A DNA stretch of 64,000 nucleotides from positions 294,689-358,688 of the forward strand of contig NZ_CALGPY010000014.1 of NCBI RefSeq assembly GCF_937959485.1, written 5' to 3'. This stretch comes from an uncultured Campylobacter sp. GTDB lineage: Bacteria > Campylobacterota > Campylobacteria > Campylobacterales > Campylobacteraceae. This document shows, piece by piece, positions 36,579 to 45,397 of this stretch. The stretch's first letter is position 1. Every line of letters starts with the position of its first letter. The translations under genes and the position numbers were made by a program. A model generated the notes under the pieces. It was not told the DNA's origin and did no database searches. It saw nothing but the letters and a program-made list of their open reading frames with translations.

Positions 36579-37646
36579 TTGAAAAATCGCTATCCGACCC
36601 GCCAAATCTCCGTCGGCTCCGTCAAAATCGGCGGCGGCGCGCCCATCTCCGTGCAGTCGATGAGCTTTTCTAAGACCAAGGACGTGGAGGGCACGCTAGA
36701 GCAAATTAACCGCCTGTATTTTGCTGGCTGCGACATCGTGCGCTGCGCCGTGCTCGATAAAGCGGACGCGGACGCGCTCGCGCGGATCAAAAAAAGCTCG
36801 CCGCTTCCCATCGTAGCGGACATCCATTTTAATTTTCGCTTGGCGCTGCAGGTTGCGGAATTCGTCGATGCTATCCGCATAAATCCCGGCAATATCGGTG
36901 GCAAGGACCGCATTAAAGAGGTCGTGCGCGCGTGTAAAGCTCGCAGCCTGCCTATCCGTATCGGCGTAAATTTGGGCTCACTCGAGGAGCAGTTTGAGCA
37001 AAAATACGGCCGCAACGTGGAGGCAATGGTGCAAAGCGCGCTGTATAACGCCGCGCTGCTGCAGGATGAGGACTTTAGCGACATCGCGATCTCGCTTAAG
37101 ACCTCCGACGCGCCGAGCACGGTGGCTGCGTATCGCGCGCTGCGCCCGCTATGCGAGTATCCTTTTCATCTGGGCGTGACCGAGGCGGGGACGAAATTTC
37201 ACGCGAGCATCAAGAGCGCAATCGCGCTGGGCACGCTTTTGATGGAGGGGATCGGCGATACAATGCGCGTGAGTATCACGGGCGAGCTTGAGGAGGAAAT
37301 CCGCGTCGCGCGCGCGATCCTGCAGGATGCGGGCGTGCAAAAAAGCGGCGTCAATATCATCTCGTGCCCTACCTGCGGGCGTTTGCAAAGCGATCTACTA
37401 AGCGCGATCAAAATCGTCGAAGAAAAAACCGCGCATATCAAAATGCCGCTAAATATCAGCGTCATGGGCTGCGTCGTAAATGCGATCGGCGAGGCGAAAG
37501 GCGCGGACGTGGCGATCGCGTTCGGCAACGGGCGCGGCATCGTGATGCGCCACGGCGAAGTGGTCGCCAAACTCGATGAGAGCAAGCTCGTGGAGCGGTT
37601 TTTGCAAGAGGTCGAGGACGAGGTGCGGGTTCGAGAAGGAGCGTGA
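36579..37646 (+). CDS. ispG: 4-hydroxy-3-methylbut-2-enyl diphosphate synthase
   Basis: Makes HMBPP in the MEP isoprenoid pathway with a [4Fe-4S] cluster. Signatures are the N-terminal PISVQSMSFSKTKDV, DIHFNFRLAL, and the cluster cysteines in CPTCGR and SVMGCVVNAIGEA. At 355 residues it matches the bacterial form. It starts with TTG at 36579 after AAAGG; no ATG or GTG fits the conserved N-terminus. It stands alone between long noncoding stretches. Confidence 0.94.
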   Translation: MKNRYPTRQISVGSVKIGGGAPISVQSMSFSKTKDVEGTLEQINRLYFAGCDIVRCAVLDKADADALARIKKSSPLPIVADIHFNFRLALQVAEFVDAIRINPGNIGGKDRIKEVVRACKARSLPIRIGVNLGSLEEQFEQKYGRNVEAMVQSALYNAALLQDEDFSDIAISLKTSDAPSTVAAYRALRPLCEYPFHLGVTEAGTKFHASIKSAIALGTLLMEGIGDTMRVSITGELEEEIRVARAILQDAGVQKSGVNIISCPTCGRLQSDLLSAIKIVEEKTAHIKMPLNISVMGCVVNAIGEAKGADVAIAFGNGRGIVMRHGEVVAKLDESKLVERFLQEVEDEVRVREGA

Positions 37647-38773
37647 GGGCTGCGGCGCCTAGCAGTTTAAATGTCGCTATGATTCGTGGCTCTTGGGCGG
37701 CTCGGCTCTGAATTTTGGCGCGCTTGGCTAGTTATAGTTTGCTTGGCGTTTTAAGGCGCGCTTGGGCTCATCGCGGTTCGTTTAGGTTTATAGGTACAGC
37801 GCGTCTTGGCGTGAAATTTTAAAATTTCATCCTTAAGGCGGCGCTTTTAAATTTGAGCCTTTGGGGAGTGCGGCTTGGAATTTCGGTTTGGAATTTTAGC
37901 GCTGAAATTTCGTGTGAAATTTTTGAGTTTAAAATTGTAGCTTTGGAATTTCGTCTTGAAATTTCATTTTAAAATTTCAACCTCGCGATTTGAAGCGGAA
38001 TTTTATAGAGCAGAATTTGCAGTGTGAAATTTTAAGGCACAAAATTTTAAACCGTAGGGCTCAGCTGCGTAGAGTTAAAATTTGGCGTTCAAGACCAGTC
38101 GCGTTAATTTAATGCGCTCACGCTCACGACAGCCGTGCGGGCCCTGCGCTTAGATGAGCCGCGTAAGCGCCGGACATGCTGTTTTGCGAAACAGCGGGCG
38201 AATGTTAAATTTAAATGCCGCGGCTTCGGCCCACTATTTAAGGCGCTTGGGAAATTTCAAGTCGCGACATTCGGTTTAAATTTAGCAACATTCGCTCGCT
38301 ACGGAGTGAGCATAAAATTTGGCGCACTAACTCGAGGCGCTAAATTTTAATGGGCGGGCTTAAAATTTTAAAAAATTCTAAGCCCTAGCGAAATTTCAAG
38401 CTCTATGAAATTTCAAAATTTTAAATCCGCTGCCGTAGCCTTTGGTGTAGCCTTAAAGTCGCCGCGGTATATGCGGCATAAGAGCGTAGCAGCTTAAAAT
38501 TGCGCGGCTTTTGGTAGCGTTAAGTTTCAAAAGCGTTCGAGCTTTTAAGATCGCAAGCTGTTTGATCTAGCGAGATTTTGAGCCGCAAAGCTTCGAGCTT
38601 CGCGGGCTCTCGGAAGCACAAAACTTTCAAAGCCGCGATAGTTCCAAGATCGCGACGAGCGTTCAAAGCCGCATCGCTTTTCAAAAGCGCGTACCGGGGC
38701 TGTGGATTAAAATTTACGATTTTATAGAGCTTAAAATTTAGACGCGCAAAAGCGCGCGAAACGAGGGGAAGCG
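37647..38773. other. 1.1-kb noncoding stretch made of RAATTY-rich modules
   Basis: This is the longest gene-free stretch in the window. I count 12 RAATTY hexamers in 37861-38100 alone, where about 0.3 would be expected at mid-40s percent GC. They are set in a loose rhythm of about 20 bases. Frames such as 38135-38350 plus and 38520-38864 minus are Arg/Lys/Phe-rich and lack protein character. No tRNA or other RNA gene was recognised. Confidence 0.6.
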
Positions 38774-40882
38774 ATGGCAACGAAGCAGAATGTGCCTGCA
38801 AATTTATACGATCTGGATATGGAGCGCGCGATCTTAAGCTCGCTTTTGCAAAACGAGGACGCATACGGCGAGCTGAGCGAGATAATCTCGGTCGGCGATT
38901 TTTTCTACAAGCCGCACGCCGATATCTACGAGGCGATCGTCAAGTGCTCCTCGCACAACGAGCCGATCGCGCCGAGCTTCGTTAAAAAATGGCTAGCCGA
39001 GCGCTACGACGATGGCGCATTTACCGAGGTCGTAGCCACTAGCGGCGTGGTCGATGCCCCAAAATACGCGCTCGAGCTGCGTGAAAAATCGATCAAGCGC
39101 TCGCTAATCAAGGTCGCGCACGAGATCCCTTCGATGGTAAATGAAGCCGTGCGCAGCAAAGACACCGCCGATAAAATCAGCTCTAAGATTTACGAGCTCA
39201 TCGACGAGGAGTGCCACGGCGGCATCAAAAAATCGCACGAGATTATCGCCGACGTGGTAGAGGAGCTGAAACGCCAAAAGGCGCTCGCAGGCTCGGAGCT
39301 CGTGGGGCTGGATACGGGCTTTCGCTTCCTAAACGACTGCACGAAGGGGCTGAAACCGGGCGAGCTTATCATTATCGCCGCCCGTCCCGGCATGGGAAAG
39401 ACCGCATTTGCGCTAAATTTGATGATGAAAACGCTGCAAAGCGGCAAAGGCGTCGTATTTTTCTCGCTCGAGATGCCCTCCGTGCAGCTGATGTATCGCA
39501 TACTAAGCGCGCTTAGCTCGATCCCGCTAAGCGACATAATGAGCGCCAAGCTCAGCGACGACGACTGGACGCGCTTCAACGACGCTTGCGACGCGGTGCT
39601 GAATATGCCGCTTTTCGTCTATGATAGCGGCTACGTGAACATCCACCAGGTCCGCACCCAGCTGCGCAAGCTCAAATCCGCGGATGCCAACATCGAGCTT
39701 TGCGTGATCGATTACATCGGACTTATGACGAGCACGAGCAACTACTCCGAGCGCCACCTGCAAATCGCCGAAATTTCACGCGGACTCAAGCTCTTGGCGC
39801 GCGAGCTAAACATCCCGATCATCGCGCTGTCGCAGCTAAACCGCTCGCTCGAGGCGCGCTCGAACAAACGCCCGATGCTAAGCGATCTGCGCGAAAGCGG
39901 CGCGATCGAGCAGGACGCCGACATCATACTTTTCGTCTATCGCGACGAGGTTTATAAAGAGCAGATGGAGCGCGAGCGCATTTCGCGGCTGGAGGCCGAG
40001 GGCAAGGACGCGGGCGAGCCCGTATTTAGGCGCAACGACTATCAGGAAAAAGCCGAAATCATCGTCGGCAAAAACCGCTCGGGCGAGGCGGGTAGGACGA
40101 TCGAGGTGGGCTTTCAGGGCAGATTTACCCGCTTTGTCGATACGAGCTTCGGCGGCGAGCCCAGCGAGAGCGCGATCTTTAACGAAAACGACAATCTCGA
40201 CTACGTCTCGCAGCTGCAAGATCAGGGCTTTGAGGAGCCTGTTGCGCCGCGTCTTGATACGGCGCAGCAGGGTGCAGCTCAGAATTTGCAGCAAAATTTA
40301 ACGCAGAATTTTAATGAAGCCCAAAATTTTAACGAAGCGCAAAATAGCGGCGTAAGTTTAAATGAAAGCTCCGCGAGCGCCAGAAATTCCAGTGTAAATA
40401 TCGACTTTGACGAGATGCCTAGCTTCGGTCAAAGCGATGCGCAGGACGGCGAGGAGATAGACGGCGAGTCTAAATTTAGCGTAGAGCAGGGCTTGGCAGA
40501 GGTACAGCGCGCGGCACAGAACGCACCGCAAAAGCAAGAATTTGAGGAGCAAAATTTAGATGATGCGAGAGCGGGCGGCGTCGTACCAGAAATAGACGTG
40601 CATAAAAATTTAGCAGGCACTCCGCGAGGCGTAAAAGACACATCGCGGGGCATAAAAGGCGCACAGCAAGGCGTAGAGAGCATATCACAAGGCGTAAAGA
40701 ACACGCAGCAAGAGGACGCTGTGTATTTTGAAAATGGCGAGCGCGATGAGCCGCCTTTTGAACCGCAAGAGGACGAGGCGAAATTTAAACCCGCACCGCC
40801 TCTAAATATCGAAGAAATGGGCATTCCAAAGATCAATGAGGCAAACAGGCTCGATGACGACGACGCGCCGCTGGATCTGTGA
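38774..40882 (+). CDS. dnaB: Replicative DNA helicase DnaB with long C-terminal extension
   Basis: The hexameric helicase of the replication fork. The N-terminal domain (1-150) and RecA-like domain with Walker A ARPGMGKT near 205 and the VIDYIGLM strand are normal, ending with GFQGRFTRFVD near 455. Typical DnaB proteins stop soon after. Here ~240 more residues follow: Gln/Asn/Glu-rich (QNFNEAQNFNEAQ), then four 7-residue repeats at 618-645, then an acidic end (NRLDDDDAPLDL). The acidic tip may interact with partner proteins, as acidic tips of SSB do; that is an inference. GAGGGGAAGCG precedes the ATG. Confidence 0.92.
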   Translation: MATKQNVPANLYDLDMERAILSSLLQNEDAYGELSEIISVGDFFYKPHADIYEAIVKCSSHNEPIAPSFVKKWLAERYDDGAFTEVVATSGVVDAPKYALELREKSIKRSLIKVAHEIPSMVNEAVRSKDTADKISSKIYELIDEECHGGIKKSHEIIADVVEELKRQKALAGSELVGLDTGFRFLNDCTKGLKPGELIIIAARPGMGKTAFALNLMMKTLQSGKGVVFFSLEMPSVQLMYRILSALSSIPLSDIMSAKLSDDDWTRFNDACDAVLNMPLFVYDSGYVNIHQVRTQLRKLKSADANIELCVIDYIGLMTSTSNYSERHLQIAEISRGLKLLARELNIPIIALSQLNRSLEARSNKRPMLSDLRESGAIEQDADIILFVYRDEVYKEQMERERISRLEAEGKDAGEPVFRRNDYQEKAEIIVGKNRSGEAGRTIEVGFQGRFTRFVDTSFGGEPSESAIFNENDNLDYVSQLQDQGFEEPVAPRLDTAQQGAAQNLQQNLTQNFNEAQNFNEAQNSGVSLNESSASARNSSVNIDFDEMPSFGQSDAQDGEEIDGESKFSVEQGLAEVQRAAQNAPQKQEFEEQNLDDARAGGVVPEIDVHKNLAGTPRGVKDTSRGIKGAQQGVESISQGVKNTQQEDAVYFENGERDEPPFEPQEDEAKFKPAPPLNIEEMGIPKINEANRLDDDDAPLDL
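40625..40708 (+). repeat. Four 21-bp tandem repeats inside dnaB
   Basis: In-frame units encode RGVKDTS, RGIKGAQ, QGVESIS and QGVKNTQ. The DNA differs between units, mostly outside GGCGTAAAA-like cores, so this is an old or selected repeat. Confidence 0.7.
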
Positions 40883-43019
40883 AATAGCGCTTAGGCTAGC
40901 GCTGATCGTTAGCATTTTTTGTTTCGCACTTTACGCGCAGGATTTCAGTGACGCGGGCTTTTGCGCGCTGGCGGCGTTTTGGGCTTACGCGCAATTTAGG
41001 GTGCTATTTAGCTTTTTTTACGAGGCGAAGCAGCGCGCCAATGCGGCGCTATTTCGCAGCGGCGGGACTTTGATTAAAATTTTTAGAGGCAGGCTGATAA
41101 GCGGGGTTTTAGCCTTCGCGGGCGCAATCCTCTTAAGCGCCACTTTGGCGCTAGGCCTAGCGGATCTGCGCGGCGCAGAGCTATTCGTGACGCTCGCGGC
41201 ACTGCCTGCAGCTCTTGCTCTGATGCGTCTGGCGGTGCTTAAGCTCAGCCTAAAAGAGATTAAAAATCCTAGAATTTTATCGCTCAAACTTAGCATTTTG
41301 CTGCTCGCCGCGCTTGCCGTAGCGGTAAATTTTGCCATAAATTTAGCCTATTTGCGGCTTGCGGACGGCGCAGATACTATCGCGCACTCTCAAAATTCCG
41401 CGATAAATTTTACTCCGCCCGCCCGCACCGCTTCATCCGCCGAAGACTTCGCGACAAACAACGCTTCCGCGCCCGTCGGAAATTTTACAACAGATAATGC
41501 CGCTAAAAATTCCGCTGCGAATAACGCCGCCATAGTTATTGGAAATTCCGAGGCGAATAGCATTATCAAGCCCGCAGCGGATGCCGCTAAAAATCTCACC
41601 GCTTCGCCCGCAAATTTTAAAGCGGGCTCCGTCACGGTAGCGCAGGTCTCGGCTGAAAATTCTAAGGCAGATCCCGCCGCTGCGCCGCAAACCTTCGCTA
41701 AAAATTCTACGGCAAGCTCAGCCGCAGTACAAAATTTAAATTTAGCTCCAACTCCCGCCACGCCGAACGCGTCCGCCGATAATTTGGCTGAAAATTCCGC
41801 ACCAAGCCCCGCATCGGTAGCTGAAATTTTTGAAATTTTAAAATCTACCGCGCCGCAAGCGCACTTCAAATCCGCTCTGCTAAATGAAATTTACGCTTTG
41901 AAATTTTATAAAAACGCGCTGTTCGAGCTGGCGCTGTCGCAGAGCCCTAGCGCGCTAAAAATCGCTCTTTTGTTTCTGATCTGCGCGGGAGATTTCCTCT
42001 TTTACTGCGCGATCTTGCATCTTTGCGCCTTCGTGCTTTTTATGCCGCGAGCCGCAGCCGCGCCCAAAATAGGGCGCTTTAGCGGCACGATATTTGCGCT
42101 TGCCTACGTCACGCTGTGTTTGATCTGCGCCGCGCAGACGCGCACGGCAGGCAGCGGAGCGGAGAGCACACATCCTAAAAGCGCGGTCGAAACGAGCGTG
42201 CAGATCGTGCTGCAAAGCGGCGAGCGGCTGATCTTAAGCGCGCGCGAGGCGGACGTTCTAAGAGGCGAGCTAAACGCTACGCGCTTCGCCGCGGAAGCAA
42301 ACGCCGCATCCGCGCTGAATAGCTACATCGACGCCGTTTACGACGAGGGCGCGAGGCTTAGCGCACAGAAAATGGCGGATTTCAATTACTCGTTTCTGAG
42401 CGATTATCTGGTGCTGTGGCACGGCGTGTGGGACGATGACGCGGGGGCGTATCTGAATGAGAAATTTGCGCTCTTCGTGAGCGAGAGTTTTCCGAAAGAT
42501 TTTGGCGAAAATATCGCTAAAATCGCTGCGGCGAACGTCAAAAATTATGAGAGCTCGCTAAATTTTACGCTCAAAAAATACGGCGCGAAAGTTGATCTCA
42601 ACGTCACGCAGAGCTTCAGCCTAAAAAGCAAGGCGTATCGCGCGAGCGGGACGGGGCTAGGGGCGCTGGGCGGCGTGCTGGGCGCAAAGCTGATAAGCAA
42701 GAGCCTCGCTAAAACTGCGGCTAAAACGGGCGCGAAGACCATTACCAAGGCGGGCGCCAGCGCGACTAGCGGTAGCGCAGGGCTCGTATGCGGCCCGGGC
42801 GCGGTGGTATGCGTGCCTGCGTTTGCCGTGGCTACGTGGTTTGGGCTGGATTTTGCGTTTGCTAAGGGCGACGAGGCGCTTAATCGAGAGGAGTTTGAAG
42901 CTGCGATCGTGCGCGATATGATGGCGGCGAAAGAGGAGCTAAAGCGCGCGCTGGCGGAGGATTTCAACGCGACGATAGATGAAATTTCGAGTGAAATTTT
43001 AAATTTAGACGGGAGGTAG
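40836..43019 (+). CDS. Large membrane protein with Ala/Asn/Ser insert and Gly-rich C-terminal domain
   Basis: No named family recognised. Four hydrophobic segments lie in the first ~180 residues, then an Ala/Asn/Ser/Pro-rich stretch (~180-330), two more hydrophobic segments (~365-430) and a soluble helical part. The end has GTGLGALGGVLGAKL, a run of Lys spaced by small residues, then GSAGLVCGPGAVVCVPAFAV and a DEALNREEF motif. This Gly-zipper plus GPGA..C.P layout could insert in a membrane. The start at 40836 overlaps dnaB by 47 bases; 40854 is an alternative. Coupling to dnaB is likely. Confidence 0.65.
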   Translation: MRQTGSMTTTRRWICEIALRLALIVSIFCFALYAQDFSDAGFCALAAFWAYAQFRVLFSFFYEAKQRANAALFRSGGTLIKIFRGRLISGVLAFAGAILLSATLALGLADLRGAELFVTLAALPAALALMRLAVLKLSLKEIKNPRILSLKLSILLLAALAVAVNFAINLAYLRLADGADTIAHSQNSAINFTPPARTASSAEDFATNNASAPVGNFTTDNAAKNSAANNAAIVIGNSEANSIIKPAADAAKNLTASPANFKAGSVTVAQVSAENSKADPAAAPQTFAKNSTASSAAVQNLNLAPTPATPNASADNLAENSAPSPASVAEIFEILKSTAPQAHFKSALLNEIYALKFYKNALFELALSQSPSALKIALLFLICAGDFLFYCAILHLCAFVLFMPRAAAAPKIGRFSGTIFALAYVTLCLICAAQTRTAGSGAESTHPKSAVETSVQIVLQSGERLILSAREADVLRGELNATRFAAEANAASALNSYIDAVYDEGARLSAQKMADFNYSFLSDYLVLWHGVWDDDAGAYLNEKFALFVSESFPKDFGENIAKIAAANVKNYESSLNFTLKKYGAKVDLNVTQSFSLKSKAYRASGTGLGALGGVLGAKLISKSLAKTAAKTGAKTITKAGASATSGSAGLVCGPGAVVCVPAFAVATWFGLDFAFAKGDEALNREEFEAAIVRDMMAAKEELKRALAEDFNATIDEISSEILNLDGR

Positions 43020-43216
43020 GCGGCGGATTATGCCCGCGCGATTTAGACCCGTTGCGAGCGAAATTTTACGGCGGATTATGGAGCTTTCGTGCGTAGCGGG
43101 CGGCGGGCGGCGAAATTTTAAAATTTCATTTAAGTGTGGGCGGCGGGCGGGATTACGGCGCACTTATTGCGCTACCGCGCCTCTTAAATTTTAAGAAGCA
43201 GCTAAAAATTTTTATA

Positions 43217-43222
43217 TATAAT
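43217..43222 (+). promoter_or_regulatory. TATAAT -10 before the Sel1-like cluster
   Basis: TATAAT lies in an AT-rich run 25 bases before the first cluster gene. No -35 is recognisable. Confidence 0.5.
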
Positions 43223-43246
43223 CGCCGCTTAAAACAAGGAGTGTTA

Positions 43247-43762
43247 ATGAAAAAATTCTATCTTAAAATTTATATACTCACGTTTATGGCGGTATTAATA
43301 GCCATCCCTGCGGCGGCAAAAGTAAGCATAGACGACTTCAAAACGCAAGAGGAAAAAGATTTAGCGATCTCTTGCGATGACGGCGATGGGAAATACAGCG
43401 CGTGTATGAAACTGGCTGAAATTTTAACCAAAAGATGCGATAATGAAGATTTTAGGAGCTGCGAGATTGCGGGAGAGTTTTTATCTGCATTCGGACGATA
43501 CAGAGACGCTATCGCTCCTTTAAGCAAGGCTTGCGATGCAAATTTACTGTTATCTTGCGTTTCGTTAATGACGACGGATATAGTAGCTACGGGAAATATC
43601 GATAGGGCGATAAGAAGCTTGGATAAAATTTGCGATGCCAAAATTGATGGCAGTGAGGAATATTGCAAATTTAAAAGCGAGCTTGAAATTTGCTTAAAAG
43701 ATACGGAATGTAATCCGATAAAAAGAGGCAAAGAGCTTCTAAACTGGATAGTGGAGCAATGA
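43247..43762 (+). CDS. Secreted Cys-rich Sel1-like protein A
   Basis: First member of the cluster and apparently intact. The ATG at 43247 follows CAAGGA and gives a signal peptide (about 1-23, ending PAAA). A longer frame from 43136 has no such signal. The mature part has the family pattern C..GDGKYSAC.KL.EIL.K.CD, then a second unit ending AIAPLSKACD, and a conserved end CLKDTECNPIKRG. Spacing of the Cys pairs resembles Sel1-like repeats of the Helicobacter Hcp proteins, which are disulfide-bonded and periplasmic or secreted. It ends one base before gene B. Its function is unknown. Confidence 0.75.
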   Translation: MKKFYLKIYILTFMAVLIAIPAAAKVSIDDFKTQEEKDLAISCDDGDGKYSACMKLAEILTKRCDNEDFRSCEIAGEFLSAFGRYRDAIAPLSKACDANLLLSCVSLMTTDIVATGNIDRAIRSLDKICDAKIDGSEEYCKFKSELEICLKDTECNPIKRGKELLNWIVEQ

Positions 43763-43763
43763 T

Positions 43764-44268
43764 ATGAAAAGTTTGGTATTGATAGCGATGTTGGCATTCT
43801 CGTGTGCGTATGCAGGTTTCGATTTTAAAGAAAAGGATTTAGCAAATTTACATTCGCTTTGCAATAAGGGCGACGGGAAATATAGTGCTTGCACGAAGCT
43901 AACGGATATATTATCAAAGCATTGCGATATTGACAATGCCGAAAAATGCGGAGAGCTCGGATATGTGCTATATGAGATAGGCAAGACCGAAGAGTCTATC
44001 GCACCATTACAGAAAGCTTGCGATGCGGATTTGGCGTTTTATTGCTTTAAATTAGGATCAGATGAGCTTGGGCGCACAGATAATATAAATAGAGCGTATG
44101 CTAGTTTTTCAAAAGCTTGCAAGCTTGGCATTTAAAGATGAAAAACTTCTACAAGTATCTTGCATGGCCGAAGATAAATTAAAAGAGTGTTTAAGCAATA
44201 GCGAATGTAATCCATTGAAAGTGATAGAAAGTATTTACTACACGGCTAAAAGTATAATGCAAAATTAA
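43764..44268 (+). pseudogene. Secreted Cys-rich Sel1-like protein B, frameshifted near its end
   Basis: The intact frame (43764-44135, 123 residues) has a signal peptide ending CAYAG and the core GDGKYSACTKL..ILSKHCD. It stops at SFSKACKLGI. The other frame continues at once with FKDEKLLQVSC and CLSNSECNPLK, matching the family's C-terminal CLKDxECNPIK, to a stop at 44268. One extra base in the GG at about 44127-44128 explains the break. A truncated protein could still be made. A sequencing error cannot be ruled out. Confidence 0.7.
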
Positions 44269-44279
44269 AATTTTTAATT

Positions 44280-44339
44280 AAGGAGTAAAAGATGGCAAAT
44301 CCAAAGAAGGGCAAAGAGCAATAATGAAAAAATTTTATC
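44280..44339 (+). repeat. 60-bp direct repeat, copy 1
   Basis: Matches 45389-45448 at 57 of 60 positions; all three differences are A/G. It covers a ribosome binding site (AAGGAGTAAAAG), a complete mini-ORF and the start of the next gene. Confidence 0.9.
44292..44324 (+). CDS. Ten-residue mini-ORF, copy 1 (possible leader peptide)
   Basis: Encodes MANPKKGKEQ after a strong AAGGAG site. Its TAA overlaps the next ATG (TAATG), so ribosomes finishing it could restart on gene C. The same peptide, with Arg for Gln at the end, is encoded at 45401. That the reading frame, site and coupling all survive in both copies suggests it may be translated; no other evidence is visible. Confidence 0.5.
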   Translation: MANPKKGKEQ

Positions 44340-44871
44340 TTAAAATTTCGTTATTTGCGTTTATAACGGTATTCTCGGCGATCCCTGCTGCGGCACAATC
44401 GTCTTTAACAGGTTTAAAAAGTTAGAAGATTTGAGGAGCGAAGAGCAAAGAGCGCTTTTGAAATCCTGCGATTACGGTGACGGAAAATATAGTTCGTGCA
44501 ATAAACTCGTTGAAATTTTATCTAAAGAGTGCGATGGCGGTGATATGCGCTCATGTGCTATACAGAGTGATCTTTTGCGATCATTACGCCGAATAGAGGA
44601 AGCTACGAAATATCTGATTAAGCTGTGTGATTCTAATAGTACATATCACTGTTTTATATTGGGTACGCTAGATATATATGTAAACGGTAATATGCAAGCA
44701 GCAATTAAAAGTCTTGAAAAAGTTTGTAATAGCGATCTTAAAGATAGAGATATAGTTTGCAAAAATATCGAGGAACTGAAAGCTTGCCTGAAAGACAAAG
44801 AGTGTAACCCTATAAAAAAAGGTAAAATTATTTTTGAAGGTGTCGAAAGGAAATTGTATGGGGAAAATTAA
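44324..44871 (+). pseudogene. Secreted Cys-rich Sel1-like protein C, frameshifted after its signal peptide
   Basis: The ATG at 44324 opens a signal peptide nearly the same as that of gene A (MKKFYLKISLF...SAIPAAA), but the frame stops at 44425. The mature domain continues in another frame: KKLEDLRSEEQRALLKSCD, then GDGKYSSCNKLVEILSKECD and the terminal CLKDKECNPIKKG. One base lost (or two gained) between about 44385 and 44415 separates the halves. A TTG at 44431 could start the body alone, but it would then lack a signal. The end overlaps gene D by 14 bases. Confidence 0.7.
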
Positions 44872-45397
44872 TTTTGTATTTTATTCTATGATATTTTTAG
44901 CTTCTATCGTAATGGCTGGTAAGCATACGGCTGAAGAGGAAAATCTTTATAACGAATGCTATAAAGGAAACGGCAAATATAGCTCTTGTACTAAGCTAAT
45001 AGAAATTTTATCTAAAAAATGTGATGGCGGAGATATGATCGGATGCTCGGATCTTGGTTCTATATTGGGTATTGAACTCGGTATGCGCGAAGCGGCTTTT
45101 GTGCCCTTAGAAAAATCCTGCAAGGCGGGTGTTGCAGCCTCTTGTTTTAACCTCGGAATTCATGATATAGGTTTAAGAGGCAACATTAAAAAGGCTGTAA
45201 TGAACTACACTATAGCTTGCGAAAAGTATTCAGAACGCTTGGAAGAAGAAAGAATATTTAAACTAAGATCTTGCGCGTTAAAGGTAGCTTTAGAAAACTG
45301 CTTACGAGATGAGGAGGAACACGATCCCGTAAAGTGTGCGATAGAAGCATTTGAAGAAATAACTGATAAATACAACGCAAATTCAACAAAGGAGTAA
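44858..45397 (+). CDS. Secreted Cys-rich Sel1-like protein D
   Basis: Intact. The ATG at 44858 follows GAAAGG and gives a signal peptide (about 1-20, ending VMAG); an earlier in-frame TTG at 44834 does not. The core is CYKGNGKYSSCTKLIEILSK, followed by DGGDMIGCSDLGS and a second unit with PLEKSCKAG and CFNLGIHDIG. The C-terminal CNP motif is replaced by NCLRDEEEHDPVKC. The 179 residues make it the longest of the short members. The start overlaps gene C. Confidence 0.75.
   Translation: MGKINFVFYSMIFLASIVMAGKHTAEEENLYNECYKGNGKYSSCTKLIEILSKKCDGGDMIGCSDLGSILGIELGMREAAFVPLEKSCKAGVAASCFNLGIHDIGLRGNIKKAVMNYTIACEKYSERLEEERIFKLRSCALKVALENCLRDEEEHDPVKCAIEAFEEITDKYNANSTKE

Noticed and set aside
38135..38350. 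71-codon frame in the long spacer before dnaB
   Set aside because: Arg/Lys/Phe-rich, no binding site, and made of the same RAATTY words as the surrounding spacer.
41390..41869. 159-codon minus-strand frame with repeated AEF.AK words
   Set aside because: It mirrors the Ala/Asn-rich insert of the large membrane protein; the periodicity comes from the RAATTY-containing repeats on the sense strand.
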